The position numbers and the translations under genes were made by a program. From Marthasterias glacialis (lineage: Eukaryota; Echinodermata; Asteroidea; Forcipulatida; Asteriidae): DNA of 64,000 nucleotides. This document shows, piece by piece, positions 1 through 10,800 of the stretch. The number at the start of each line of letters is the position of its first letter. Position 1 is the first letter of the stretch. The stretch is taken from assembly GCA_911728455.2 (NCBI GenBank), contig OU452223.1:4362174-4426173 (forward strand), in the 5' to 3' direction. Under the pieces are notes generated by a model, which was not told the DNA's origin, did no database searches, and was given only the letters and a program-made list of their open reading frames with translations.

Positions 1-36
<36 letters not shown>

Positions 37-436
37 GCAGTTCTTATAGAGCACTTTATCACACCCGATGGGCGTCTCAAAGCACTCAGTATATTTTCAA
101 GGTATGCAGGGTTATACGTTTTGAAGTATGAGACCTGTTCCTTTACATAGCACCATGTAACGTTTTTCAAGGTGCTGTGGCACAATTTGCAGCCGATCAA
201 ACCAGAAACACCGGGGCGAACCCCCTTCTCTTAGCGATAAGTGCACTGGGTTCTTTTACGTGCATTACACAACACACAGGACCTACGGCTTTACGTCCCA
301 TCCGAAGGATGAAGCAATAATCGTTAAGTGTCTTGCTTAAGGACACAAGTGTCATGACCGGGACTCGAACCCACACTCTTCTGATCAGAAACACCAGAGC
401 TTGAGTCAGGTGTTCTATCCTCTCGGCCACAACATG
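1..436 (-). mobile_element. tRNA-derived SINE, near full length, with (TTA)n tail
   Basis: Read on the minus strand the element starts near 436 with a tRNA-like head (A-box-like GGCCGAGAGG, B-box GGGTTCGAGTCCC at about 357-370). It continues through a body ending TTTGAGACGCCCATCGGGTG and finishes in a (TTA)n run at 1-36. The same family recurs at 19882-20284, 29093-29222, 38195-38505, 44878-45025, 57245-57656 and 61143-61504. The head and tail together identify a Pol III SINE mobilised by a LINE with a TTA-type tail. The LINE partner is inferred. The element occupies the intron upstream of the first visible ALDH exon. Confidence 0.8.
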
Positions 437-479
437 CCGAATGAATTAAGATATGAATTAATTTGTTTATTTCACCCAG

Positions 480-3400
480 GTTGGTCACATGGTTCAGCAA
501 TCAGCTGGTCGCTCAAACCTGAAAAAAGTGACTTTGGAGCTGGGAGGAAAAAGTCCGAATATCATCTTGAAGGATTGTGACTGTAAGTGCTGTCGTTGAG
601 ATAACAAATAAGTGTTCAAACTTCAACTTAAAGAATCGGTGCTGTAATTATTAATTATCAAAATAATAATACCTTTTTAGCACCACCTCAATTTTGACTG
701 TTAATATAGATTTTCAGAAAAGATCGCCACGATTTTGGCTGAATATGTGAAGTATTGACTCGATGATAAGAAAGAGAGTTCTGAAAGGTCTTATACTGTA
801 CCATTTTCTTAATCAAATGTAGGAATTACAGAGCAACCACGTAGCGCTGGGATTTCCACCCTAGTGCCCCACTTAAGTCAAGTCGGACCACACTTAGATT
901 TAAGGCGCAAAAAGAAAAGGGGGGAACTTAGCGCAAATGTTTTGTGAATACCGCTTAGTAAAATTCGTCTAAGTTGGGTATTTGAGTGGGGTGCTGATAA
1001 TTTTGTGTCGTAAGCAGTTTTGTGAATACGGCCCCGGGATCTTTTGTTCCCTTTTCAAAAAAATGTGGAATGTGTTTAATGTGATTCAGCCAAACCCTTG
1101 GGTATAAGCCAAGGCTGATAATCGGACATGGTATGCTGGATTCTCGGATTTAACTTCCATATTCATAATGTAATGGTAAGCAATGTTGACAGCCTATTGA
1201 TCTCTCATAATTGTCGTTTGTACAACAAAAAGATGGAAGGTCTGGAATCGGGGATTACATGTTAACCACTAGAGAAAGGGAGAGTTTGAACATGAATTCC
1301 AGTACCCTTGCCCCTCTTTGTTTGGGGAAAGTAAAGCGTAGCATGATTAGTGCGTACCTGAGCCCGCTTTGCAATGGAATGTCCAGGTGTGTTAACATGT
1401 CATTTGCTGTTAACCTCATTACATACCAGAAAAAAAATGTTCCGGGTGTATAGAAAAATGTGTTAACCAGCTGGCGTCGGATGACCTGTTTACATGCAAA
1501 TGTTTTCCCTGCCTGGAAACAGAAGCCGTCTTAAGACGCCATTATGTAATTTCGGACCACTCAACTGCAGAGCGTGCACAGACCACGCAAAAGCCATCTA
1601 ACGCTTTGATTCGCCCATACAAAAAAAGATCGTGAATATACTTTTGGATAATCGTGCTGAGATCTCTGCTCTGATTGCTTCTTCTGGAAGATGGACAAAG
1701 CTTACTGATAACTTGCTAACGATGATGGTTTTTTGATCTTTTTAAACTCCAAAGAGTTATTTAAATTGTGTGACTGCAAACCTCATTCGGTGCCAGTAGT
1801 GAAGTTCATAGTGTATTGATATATAATATATAAATGCATTCTGTACCCTCAGTGGAAGAAGCTGTGGAGCAGAGTCACTTTGGACTGTTTTTCAACATGG
1901 GTCAGTGCTGCACTGCTGGATCACGCACGTACATTGAAGATGAAATCTATGACGATTTTGTGGAACTCGCAGCTGAGCGAGCCAAAAAACGAACCGTAGG
2001 AAACCCATTCAATGACGGCATTGAGCAAGGCCCACAGGTTGGTTAGAGACAAGTTTTGTAAGGACGAATTCTCAAAATAGATAAGCAACGGAAAGGACAG
2101 AAGAGGACCCCCATGAAGCTGTTGCTAATAACAAGGGAAAAGTATGGCATCTCATAAAATGTGCAACAAAATAATACTGACAATTTCCAGGAAACAAATG
2201 TTACTTTGATTACAATGTCATGGCTGAGCGGTTTAGTGCACCGGACTCAAGTTCTGGTAGCTAAGTCATCGGGGTGTGGGTTCAAATCCTGGTCATGACA
2301 CTTGTGTGACCTTGAGCAAGATGCTTCACTGTAATTGCTTCTCTTCACCCAGGGGTAAAAATGGGCACCTGCAAGGGTAGAGGTTGATAATAATAATAAT
2401 AATAATAATAATAATTTGGGAGGCTAATCATCCATATTGGCAGCTGAGAAGCTGAATTGCGAAGGACGCGGCTACACGTGTTCAAGCTGCAGGCATTCAC
2501 GGGTGCCTTTGGCAGCCAGCCACATCAACCCATATATGACCACGGAACACAGCCTGAGATCGAAAGTGTTTGATACTATATGTGTGCTATTTACTCTTTT
2601 CTTTGTGATATTTTTTTTTATAAAACTATATGTTTGCTATTTAATTTTTATGATATTTTTATTAACTCTTTGTGGTATTTTTCATCCAGATCGATCAGGA
2701 ACAGTTCTCAAGAATTCTGGGACTAATTGAAAGTGGCAAGAAGGAGGGCGCCAAACTTCTGGCTGGTGGGGAACGCACTGGTGACCGTGGTTATTTCATT
2801 CAGCCCACAGTGTTTGGAGATGTTCAAGATGATATGCGCATTGCTAAGGAGGAGGTAGCACTTGCTCTTTAATTTATTTTGTTAATTAATTTATTAAACT
2901 TTTTGTAAGAAATGCTTAGCAGAGCCATAACTAGGGTAAAATTTTAGGGGGGGCACCGTTTTTTCTAGGGGGGCACTTTTGGCCAATTCAAACTAGTTTC
3001 CATTTGTATTTTTCCTAAACAAGCCCCTTTTCGGCGCTCTTCTGACGTGTTGAGGTAAATAAAAGTGCATTATGCATGTAAATTATGAAAAATAGTTTTA
3101 AAAACATTGAAATTACTACATTAAAGCTCATTTTATTCTGGTAATTTTTAATCTAAAAAAATCCAGATTTCAAGGGGGGGGGGACGGACACCAGTTGGGG
3201 GTGGGGAACACGACCCCCCCCCCCCCCCCCCGTTATTATGCCACTGATGCCTAGCCTCGTCCAAGGACTTGCAGTCTAGCCTCGTCCAAGGACTTGCAGT
3301 CTGCCTTTGTACTTGCAGATTTTCACCCTAGTCCTGGCACTTCAAATCTGTCTTCATCGTTGCTTTTTTTTCTCATGATGATTATAAGGGTAGATCTTTG

Positions 3401-6400
3401 GCCCTGTCTCAACATTTTTAGGTTTCTCTAAGTATTTCCTTTTTGTATTTTTACGTAACTTGTGGTAGATCTTTGGCCCAGTCCAGCAGCTGCTTCGCTT
3501 CAAAAAGTTAGATGAAGCTATTGAGCGAGCTAATAAGACAAGTTATGGACTAGCTGCTGCTGTAGTGACCAAAGACATCGAAAAAGCTCTTCATGTTGCC
3601 CATGGAGTCAGAGCTGGTACTGTCTGGTAAGTAAACTTCAGAATTGATGGTGTTGCTGACTAGCTCTTCATATGGGGTGAAAGCATTCTTAAGCCGCGTT
3701 CGCATTGGATTAAAATTTAACCGAGACCATGGGTAACTTCTAATGGGTAAATCTTGCCCGTGTCCGCACTTGGATTTTTTGACGTGGGTAAACTAACTGA
3801 GATGATGGTGAAACAAACCAACTGAGGCGTCAGCATCGACTAAGAGCTGCATCACGTGTCAATTTTATCGTTGTGCGACCAACTTTTACAATTTTGCGCG
3901 TGCGACCCGGATGTGGTATTTTACTGACCGGTTTTACCGGGACGTTGCATCCGCACTGGACTTTTTGGCTCAGTTAATTTGGCCTGGTTAGTTTACCTGG
4001 GCAGAAAGTGGCTGGTTAAACTACCCATTGGCCTCGGTCAAGTGAAATTTTCCCGGGCTGTTCGCACTGGACTTAAAATGGTCAAGTTACCCATTTGCTC
4101 GGTAATAGTTTACCCCCAAAAAGTCCAATGCGAACACGGCTTTATCTTGATCATACTGATAAATTATACTTGTAAAACGACCTTGATCGGGGCACCATGC
4201 AGCTTTATTATAGGACCTTCTTATCGAGTCAGCTTCACAATCAAACACATTACTCTGTATTTTCAATGTACATTGCAAGATCAGCAGATGTGCATAGTTT
4301 TTGTACTAGGGAGCATCTCAACAGGTGTTCCATAGTTTATGGCTCAGTACCACAGTGCCACTCAATGTCATTGGAGGAGCTGTATTCCCACTTGAGTGTC
4401 ACCTTGGCTCTGCTAACTTGGGTTAAGACATTTCCACTTTGCAAGCTTGCAGCTGCACCAGGTGATAGTTGCTATTTTGCTGTTGGTTCCATTGTTATTG
4501 AGGGTCGTTGTATACAAATATAGCATGGTTTGAGGGTTGGCAGTCGATATTAGCTCCCCAAGGTAATGGAAGTTGACAAACTAGTTTGGGAGAACAAGTT
4601 TGCCAAATTTCAATACTGATGGTAGATATATCAACTGTCCACCTGAATTAAATCATTTGGTGGCACCCATGGGGTGGCATGGGTGGCTTGTGCATAAAGT
4701 GCTTGCCTCTCACCAATGTGTCCCTGGTTCGAATCCCGACTAAGGCCATATGTGAGTAGAGTTGTGCGTTGGTTCTCTCCTGTGCCACGAGGGTTTTTCT
4801 CCAGGCCATCCAGTTGTCCTCCCTCCCGAAAAACCAAACACTTTCAATCTCAGGCTGTGCTCCGTGGTCATATGTGCGTTGATGTTGCTGGCTGCCGAAG
4901 GCGCTCTTGAATGCCTGCAGTTCCGACATGTGTTGCCGCGTCCTTCGCAATTCCGCTTCTCAGATCAAACTATGAATTATGTAAGATACCATGAACCCAA
5001 CTACACATACTGGGCCCAATTTCATAGAGCTACTTAAACAGAAAATAGTGCTTAAAAATTATCTGGTAAGCAAAAATAAGCATCATACCAGTCGCGGATT
5101 GTACATGTGACATGCTCTTTTGGCTGGTAACCCAACCCTATTCTGGTAAGCATCATTTTGTTTGTGCTAAGCTACTTCTTATACTTAAGCAGCTCTATTA
5201 AACTGGGCCCTGATCTTAAACATTACCCTCTAACCGTAATATTTCCGACCAGCTATCTAGCAGTATGTGATTCTCTTTTATTTGGTAAAGGATCAACTGC
5301 TATGACGTTTTCGACATAGCAGCCCCATTTGGTGGCTATAAGATGTCTGGTACTGGGAGAGAGAAGGGAGAAGCTGCCTTGGACTCCTACTTGGAAACCA
5401 AAACAGTAAGTGATTTTAATGGGAGATTTTTGAGGACACTAGGTGGCAGCAGACTTACCAGGTAAATCTATTGTTCTTGGAAATGCGCACATGCTCAGAA
5501 CTACGCAAAAAATGGAAATTTACCTGGTAAGTCTGCTGCCATCTAGGGTCCTCAAAAGTCTTTCATTCAATCTGAGTTCTACATTAAAGGGCCCATAAAA
5601 TGTAATAAAAATTATGTAGAAACCTCAATGTTGGAATGAGTTTATGCACAAAAAGTTGACAGAAGTCAGGACATTTCGCTGTTGTAAACTTGTCCTTAGT
5701 GATTCGTTGTTGTGTCAGTTAGTGGCAGTAAGCCACTGGGCAAACTTTTCTCACAAATACTTTCAATAAGCAAGTTTCTAGGTTCACAATTTCATGAATT
5801 TCACCAGTGTCTCCCTGAAATGACATTGTGGCAACAGCGCCCCCAGTTGTCCGAAAAAGCATGGGCATTTTTTTAATGTTTAAAGAAATGCACTTTTTAA
5901 TAAAAATCAACCAAAAGAGGATGTCAATTAATTTTCATACACTTAAGGGGATTAGAAAGCAGCATAAAAAATGTTCCTATGAATATTCACGTCAGGGGCA
6001 TTTAATTTATGTGATTTATAAATCAAAGTTAAGGTCCATAAACCCATTCCACAGTCAATGTACATGATTAGACTCGTACTCAATTTTCAACAATGAGGTC
6101 TCTTGTCTGGGTTACTGTCGGAACCAAGAAAAAAAGATGTAAATGCATTGAGTGATGTATAGATATGAAATTCATACATTCAGTAATACATTTTGTGTTC
6201 GATACTTACTGGAACCTCTCTCCCATTGAAACTTTCTGGTTTATTGCAAACTTTTTCAAAACAATTATACATCTTGACTCTTGCATAGTATAAATGAACG
6301 ATAAATGAAACATTATTTGTTATATTTTTATTTATTTTATTATTAATTGTGTACAACGTCTAACAGCGCAAGCGCCAGAAACGGATGGATATAAAATTCT

Positions 6401-6620
6401 AGTTATAAACAAAAAAATACCAAAAGAGGCAAGAGAGATATTTTGCACAAAATCCGTATGAGTTATGTTCAAATGTGCATATATTCTTTACTCATTTTGA
6501 GTATACCTCTTTAGTAATGAACATCCGTCTGGTTGCAGACCTTCTACTCTACAAGTGTTGATCATTCAATTGCTTTCATTTCTTTAGGTTATTGTGAAGA
6601 CTCCACCGAAGAACACTTAA
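480..6620 (+). CDS. ALDH2: Aldehyde dehydrogenase, ALDH1/ALDH2 group (3' six coding exons; 5' end outside window)
   Basis: NAD-dependent oxidation of aldehydes to acids. Coding exons are 480-582, 1853-2037, 2690-2854, 3469-3626, 5291-5405 and 6588-6620 (stop TAA 6618-6620). All have AG/GT borders and compatible phases, giving 252 residues of the C-terminal half. Visible hallmarks are the general-base glutamate motif LELGGKSPN in the first exon, the catalytic cysteine in [21 protein letters not shown] across an exon junction, and [13 protein letters not shown] near the end. The C-terminus [10 protein letters not shown] resembles the usual ALDH1/2 ending. Local phrases such as NCYDVF and [16 protein letters not shown] look closer to mitochondrial ALDH2 than to ALDH1A, but the targeting peptide lies outside the window, so paralogue and compartment are inference. 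The donor of the second exon (CAG|GTTGGT) is weak. Introns hold several MITEs and SINEs. Confidence 0.95.
1470..1640 (-). mobile_element. Fragment of interspersed repeat family shared with 18300 and 44180
   Basis: The stretch around 1475-1530, with GTCGGATGACCTGTTTAC and CCCTGCCTGGAAACAGAAGC, is the reverse complement of sequence near 18855-18905 and 44690-44730. It lies in an ALDH intron. No coding potential is seen, and the family's class is unknown. Confidence 0.6.
2211..2415 (+). mobile_element. tRNA-derived SINE head with (ATA)n run
   Basis: The head reads CATGGCTGAGCGGTTTAGTG (A-box-like) followed by GTGGGTTCAAATCCTGG (B-box). It continues with a CACTTGTGTGACCTTGAGCAAG segment and GCAAGGGTAGAGGTTGAT, then an (ATA)n run. 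The body matches the better preserved 3' part at 62340-62580. It sits in an ALDH intron. Confidence 0.75.
2918..3247. mobile_element. MITE-like element with CAGTGGCATAA-type ends and G/C homopolymer runs
   Basis: Left end CAGAGCCATAACTA and right end TTATTATGCCACTG are inverted copies. Inside lie GGGGGGGCAC tracts and a (C)n run. Related copies are at 13023-13372 (opposite orientation; they share the GGCGCTCTTCTGACGTGTTGAGG-like interior) and 47349-47533. The terminal CAGTGGCGTA pattern suggests a DNA transposon. It lies in an ALDH intron. Confidence 0.65.
3252..3303. repeat. Two-copy tandem duplication, about 27 bp
   Basis: The unit CTAGCCTCGTCCAAGGACTT plus GCAGT occurs twice head to tail and is intronic. 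Confidence 0.8.
3690..4144. mobile_element. Foldback MITE, about 455 bp
   Basis: Left end AAGCCGCGTTCGCATTGGAT is inverted at the right end as GTCCAATGCGAACACGGCTT. Inner parts such as GGTAACTT/AAGTTACC also pair. There is no transposase reading frame; the open frames inside are fortuitous. It lies in the ALDH intron between 3627 and 5290. Confidence 0.8.
4510..4645. mobile_element. Degenerate copy of foldback MITE also at 25456-25598
   Basis: It shares GGCAGTCGATATTAGCT and GGTAATGGAAGTTGACAAACT with the better preserved palindromic copy at 25456-25598. The right arm is decayed. Confidence 0.55.
4660..4985 (+). mobile_element. tRNA-derived SINE with Deu-like 3' domain
   Basis: The tRNA-like head carries a B-box GGTTCGAATCCCGAC at about 4726-4740. 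The following GTTGGTTCTCTCCTGTGCCA and GAGGGTTTTTCTCCAGGC resemble the conserved domain of DeuSINEs, known from many marine animals. The tail is poorly defined near 4985. A related domain fragment lies at about 60720-60790. Confidence 0.7.
5011..5211. mobile_element. Foldback MITE with GGGCCCAATTTCATAGAGC ends
   Basis: Left end TGGGCCCAATTTCATAGAGC mirrors right end GCAGCTCTATTAAACTGGGC. The interior is rich in GGTAAGCA/TGCTTACC-type words. A second copy is at 55271-55453 and a degenerate one at 62590-62692. Confidence 0.8.
5420..5566. mobile_element. Short foldback MITE beginning 15 nt after an ALDH exon
   Basis: The arms CTAGGTGGCAGCAGACTTACC and GGTAAGTCTGCTGCCATCTAG pair almost perfectly around a short centre containing CATGCTCAGAACT. 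Other copies are at 14696-14840 and, degenerate, 37122-37276. It begins 15 nt after the donor of the exon ending at 5405. Confidence 0.8.
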
Positions 6621-7310
6621 ATCCAGTTGTAATAAGAAGAAAAGATGATAGCCCTTGACAGGTGAAATCCTTAGAAAGGTTTCAGGATGCTGTCACAGGA
6701 GTGCTAAAAACAAGTAAATTCAAGCATTATCAGTTAAGTGGAAATCACCCAATCATTACCTCTTATTAGTATTATAACTATTGCATAAAGTTAACGAGTG
6801 GAAAGGTGGAGGGAGTTCATGATATAGGATGATACTATTTATCCCTCGAGGCAGATTCAAAGGTTTAATACTGAACGTTAATTCTTGAAGACAACAAACC
6901 ATCTCAAGACAATCTCCTGACTTCTCATCAGAGAGAAGAAAAGATTTTCAAGAAGCTGCAAGCAGGATAAAGAAGATATAACGGCTCATTCCACAGTAAA
7001 ATTACCCATAAGTGAAACATCAGAGTTAAATTTTAGAATTGATTGGAACTGTTAAAAGAAATTATGGGTGATACAGTCTACAGATACGTACTACAATAGA
7101 GTTTTAATAAATTCAAACGAGAAGATAAAACAAGGTCTTACAGGTTTTCAGTGCAGTGTTTGACCTTGTGTGTTTTTCTGCGCAACTTTTGTAACATTGA
7201 CACAGTAATGTTCGGAAATAATCGAAAAGCACAGTTTCTTGAGACTGACATTGTTGGGTCGTCTTACATTTCACAGAATTCACCTATTTTGGCACAAGAG
7301 AATTCCATAA

Positions 7311-7316
7311 AATAAA
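7311..7316 (+). promoter_or_regulatory. Candidate polyadenylation signal for ALDH
   Basis: An AATAAA hexamer about 690 bp after the stop codon in A/T-rich sequence; an alternative AATAAA lies at 7106-7111. The choice between them is inference. Confidence 0.4.
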
Positions 7317-7550
7317 ATAGAAATACTTAAATGAAAAATCTGCGTTACTCTCATGTGTAAGTTTGGACCAGTTTTATAGAATGGAACTATTTTTGATATT
7401 TACTACTACTGATGTTAATATTAAGTTAAAACTTTTATACCAAATGAATTGTTGGACAGGGAAGTATTTTTGATATGTACTGAGCAATGCAAAATCATAG
7501 TATCAAATGTTTAACATTTAAGCAGATCACTTGATTGCTGATAGACCACT

Positions 7551-7984
7551 AATAGACAGATCCATTAAGCCCTGCCTACGAATGTATTGACCAATCACAG
7601 CCTTGACAACGCCACTGAAACTCTGATACGTTGATATCCCATTAGAAAAGGAAACAAACCGCTGCCATTGTTCTGACACACAACAGCACACTTTTGTTTT
7701 GTTTAAGTTTTTTCGTGCAAATCCCACAGCAGTGGTCCCTGTACTGTCGTGTACAAGTGGTTTAACAGTGTTCCTGTCTGCATTGTTCTTTGGACTCAAT
7801 GCACTGCTCAAAAGGCCACCAAACTAAATCCACACCGTTCACGAAAACCATGTACGTGTGTGTATCGTACCGGATATGTGTGGGCCTCAACCAAGCCACC
7901 GCTGCGATCGTGGCAAGAAAGTCACATCTTATGTTGTTGCTAGGCAGTTGCTTAGGTAGGCGGGGCTTAATGGATCGGTCTATT
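7551..7984 (+). mobile_element. Foldback MITE, AATAGACCGATCC family (copy 1)
   Basis: The left end AATAGACAGATCCATTAAGC is the inverse of right end GCTTAATGGATCGGTCTATT; the right inner part adds TTGCTAGGCAGTTGC. Other copies are at 14050, 15981 (long variant), 28735, 42886, 45103 (reverse orientation), 59009, 61506 and 62930. The interior carries CCAATCACAGCCTTGACAAC and ACACACAACAGCACAC blocks shared among copies. Nonautonomous DNA transposon; the superfamily is unassigned. Confidence 0.85.
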
Positions 7985-8101
7985 ATCCAATAATCTTTAT
8001 TATAACACCCCATACACAGATTCTGCCTTGTGATTGGTTTACTTAAAGTGCGCCACATGCCTAAATGCCTTAATTTTATTAGAAAGCATGACAAACTACA
8101 T

Positions 8102-8391
8102 CCACAGCAACCAATGTACTATACCCACAGCAACCAGTGTACTCTACCCATAGCAACTAATGTACTATACCCATGGCAACCAATGTGCTATACCCATAGC
8201 AACCAATCTACTATACCCACAGCAACCAATGTGCTATACCCATAGCAACCAATGTGCTATACCCATAGCAACCAATGTGCTATACCCATAGCAACCAATG
8301 TGCTATACCCATAGCAACCAATGTACTATACCCATAACAACCAATGTGTGATACTCACAGCAACCAGTGTACTATACCCGTAGCAACACAG
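8102..8391 (+). repeat. 23-bp minisatellite, about 12 copies
   Basis: The unit is approximately CCATAGCAACCAATGTGCTA plus TAC, with scattered substitutions (CACAGC, GTACTA). The open frame across it is a by-product of the repeat. Confidence 0.9.
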
Positions 8392-8430
8392 TTTCTTGGT
8401 ACCTAGACGTCAAGGCACAGTGTATGTATA

Positions 8431-8618
8431 GGGTGTTACAAAACAAATATTGACTGCTTTTACTGGTGCTATGGTTAAAGCTATGACTCCCTCGGTGATC
8501 CCTAGCCATTCTGTTGTTTTCCTCGCCTTTACCTAGAGGAAAATAGAACATGCCAGGGATCACCCCGGGAGTCAAAGTTTTAACCAAAGCACTAGAAGTA
8601 GTCGATATTTGTATAAAA
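8431..8618. mobile_element. Palindromic element related to 23180-23341
   Basis: AAATATTGACTGCTTTTACT at the left pairs with AGTAGTCGATATTTGTAT at the right. Inner GACTCCCTCGGTGATCCCT pairs with GGGATCACCCCGGGAGTC. It shares flanking GTGTTACAAAAC with the 23 kb copy. Confidence 0.7.
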
Positions 8619-9480
8619 ATGCTATCTGCAAAATCGTTTAGTGAAGAAGCTAATTACAAATATTTGCCTGTGCACTAAATCAAATTTGGTATGGGTAGGT
8701 TTAAAGTGCTATCTGAAAAGAGAATGACATAAATAAACTCCCCTGCTATTGTCAGTTCAAGTAACCTTTCATCAAAATTGACATCAAGTGTATTTTGGTA
8801 TCATATGATATTTGCATATTTACACAGATGCGTTTTCAATTCCGTAGTATGAATTTAAAGTACTCTTTATTTTTTCTGTTAATTTTCATTCATTATGAAA
8901 TCAAATTAAGTAAGAGTGTACTGCAAGCTAGTAGTCTCATTTTCAGGAAACTATCGACAATTTGGATTAGTTCTCCTTTTCTTAATATGTGGAACAATTA
9001 AAGTGTGAAACATTTAGCCGAAACAAATTTTGAATACATCAGTCGTCGCTAATTTTGTGTTTGGTTTGGAGTAGTTAAGCTTCTTTTAGTTTCATATTTT
9101 TCTCCTAATAAGACGGGCCTTGCCATTTAACCCATAAAATGTATCACATTGTTTAGATTTAGGGAATTCGTGTAAAAAGCACTTAGCGAACTGAAGTGAT
9201 TTCTTTGGCCATGACGGTGAATCGATTTTTGAAAGAAATTGAGATTCGACTGTAGTATAGATGCAGGTTTTTCTCATCTTTGCACCATAAAGTTATTTTA
9301 CTTTATCTTGATTTATACACGTTTAAAAGGTAGTTTCTTAGTTCGTTATTTTTTTTATTATTTTTTTTGTATTGTGAAACAATATGTAATTCGATGCGAG
9401 GTATGTAAGATACAGTTTTTGAGGCATTGCGTGGTGAGGTATCAATGTTTATTTGGTCACACCATGTGATTATATCACTT

Positions 9481-9560
9481 TGCTCTAGTCATCGTCAGGA
9501 GACCCATAGTGAGTCTCCTGACGATGACTAGAGCAGGCTAGTCGAAACGTTGAGACCAAA
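9481..9560 (+). mobile_element. Inverted repeat plus hammerhead-like/Penelope-type terminal motif
   Basis: GCTCTAGTCATCGTCAGGAG is inverted 8 nt later as CTCCTGACGATGACTAGAGC. The second arm runs into CTGACGA (9518-9524), a 6-bp stem GACTAG/CTAGTC (9526-9531/9538-9543) and GAAACG. This layout resembles the hammerhead-type motifs found in Penelope-like retroelements. An extra T after CTGACGA and the absence of a clear cleavage triplet suggest a decayed copy. Element class is inference. Confidence 0.45.
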
Positions 9561-10416
9561 CTCACTCCGTGGCAGTGAAGTCATTCGAGAAGTCCCCTCG
9601 ATCCACTAAGCGAAAGTATAGTAGTACTCCCTGCCAATTTCCTACCTCCCCAGGTAGTACTTAATAAGCAGGACAGCTCTTTTCAGAACTAAGTTGTCCC
9701 CCCCCCCCCCCATTGTGAAATCTACTCCGCGGTAGTAGAATAATAACATGACAAGTTCTCAAAAGAACAATCTACTGTATAGCAAAGTATATATAATTAC
9801 ATGGTGTTACCGCAAAGCAAATATACAGGTAATTAACATTATTATTTTTCTTTTCAATTGACATGTTACGCTTTAATTGGAAATCTTACGTTTGTTTGCC
9901 GATTAGAATGGAATTGTTCTAAAAAAAAATGTATACGTTAAATACTGAAATGGATAATAAAGCTACCTTAAACACATGTAAATGTACACGGATTGAATTT
10001 TCCTTTTTCGTAATAATGCGCCATTCAGTGAACAGCTCATACCAAAGTTATTTCACGTCTTGTTTTTGACTCGCGATATCGCCCATCCCTGTCGTACTTA
10101 TAATCTGCCGTTGTCCCGGTAAAAATATTGTATCATTTAAAAACATCAGGTGGCGAAACTACATTAAATATTTTTTTTTTTCAGAAAATCATAACTCCTG
10201 AACTACACAGTGGATTTTTACAATTTTTACATGGTCGGAAACGTCGTCTAAAATCGAATAATTGCATCACTGACAATTCCAATTTGACTCTGTATTCTGA
10301 ATGTAATGGTTTGCAATCTCTGAATAGACGCCTTTTTTGATGAACATTTCTATTTTGGCTTTGTAGCCACGTCAAGCTGTGTAAATTTCTACGCAGCGCT
10401 TGAGTTGCTTACCAGT

Positions 10417-10800
10417 CTCTAAGACCAGTTGAAATATTTTGTTCGAAATTTTAAGTAATATTTCTTGCGTCCGGAGCAATGCTCAGAACAGTTGCTTATC
10501 ACCATAGGTGTTTCGGGCGTTTCCCAAACACCTAAAAAAAGGTGTTCTGAGCGTTGCTCCGAACACCTGAAAAAAACAAAAAACAAACAACAACAACAAC
10601 AGATGTTTCGGGCGTTGCCCAAACACCTAAAAAAAGACCAAAAAACAGAGGTGTTCTGGGCTATGCCCAATCCCCTAAATAAAACTGAACAAAAACAAGA
10701 GGTGTTCAGAGCGTTGCTCCGAACACCTAAACACATTTCTGCGCAAGAAATAATACTTAAAAGTTGGAACAAAATATTACAGTCTTAACTGGTCTTAGAG
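10417..10800. mobile_element. MITE with internal array of five near-palindromic hairpins
   Basis: Terminal inverted repeats: CTAAGACCAGTTGAAATATT left, TAACTGGTCTTAGAG right, with further pairing AAGTAATATTTCTTGCG / CGCAAGAAATAATACTT. Between them, near-palindromes of about 28 bp, each beginning near GGTGTTC and ending near GAACACC, lie at about 10505, 10540, 10601, 10649 and 10700, separated by A-rich spacers. Open frames on both strands here are artefacts of the repeats. Confidence 0.8.

Noticed and set aside
10505..10728. CRISPR-like array of repeats and spacers
   Set aside because: The host is an animal, spacers are A-rich and of uneven length, and the repeats lie within a MITE.
10465..10788. 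Open frames of over 100 residues on both strands
   Set aside because: They lie fully inside the hairpin-array MITE and show no protein-like motifs.
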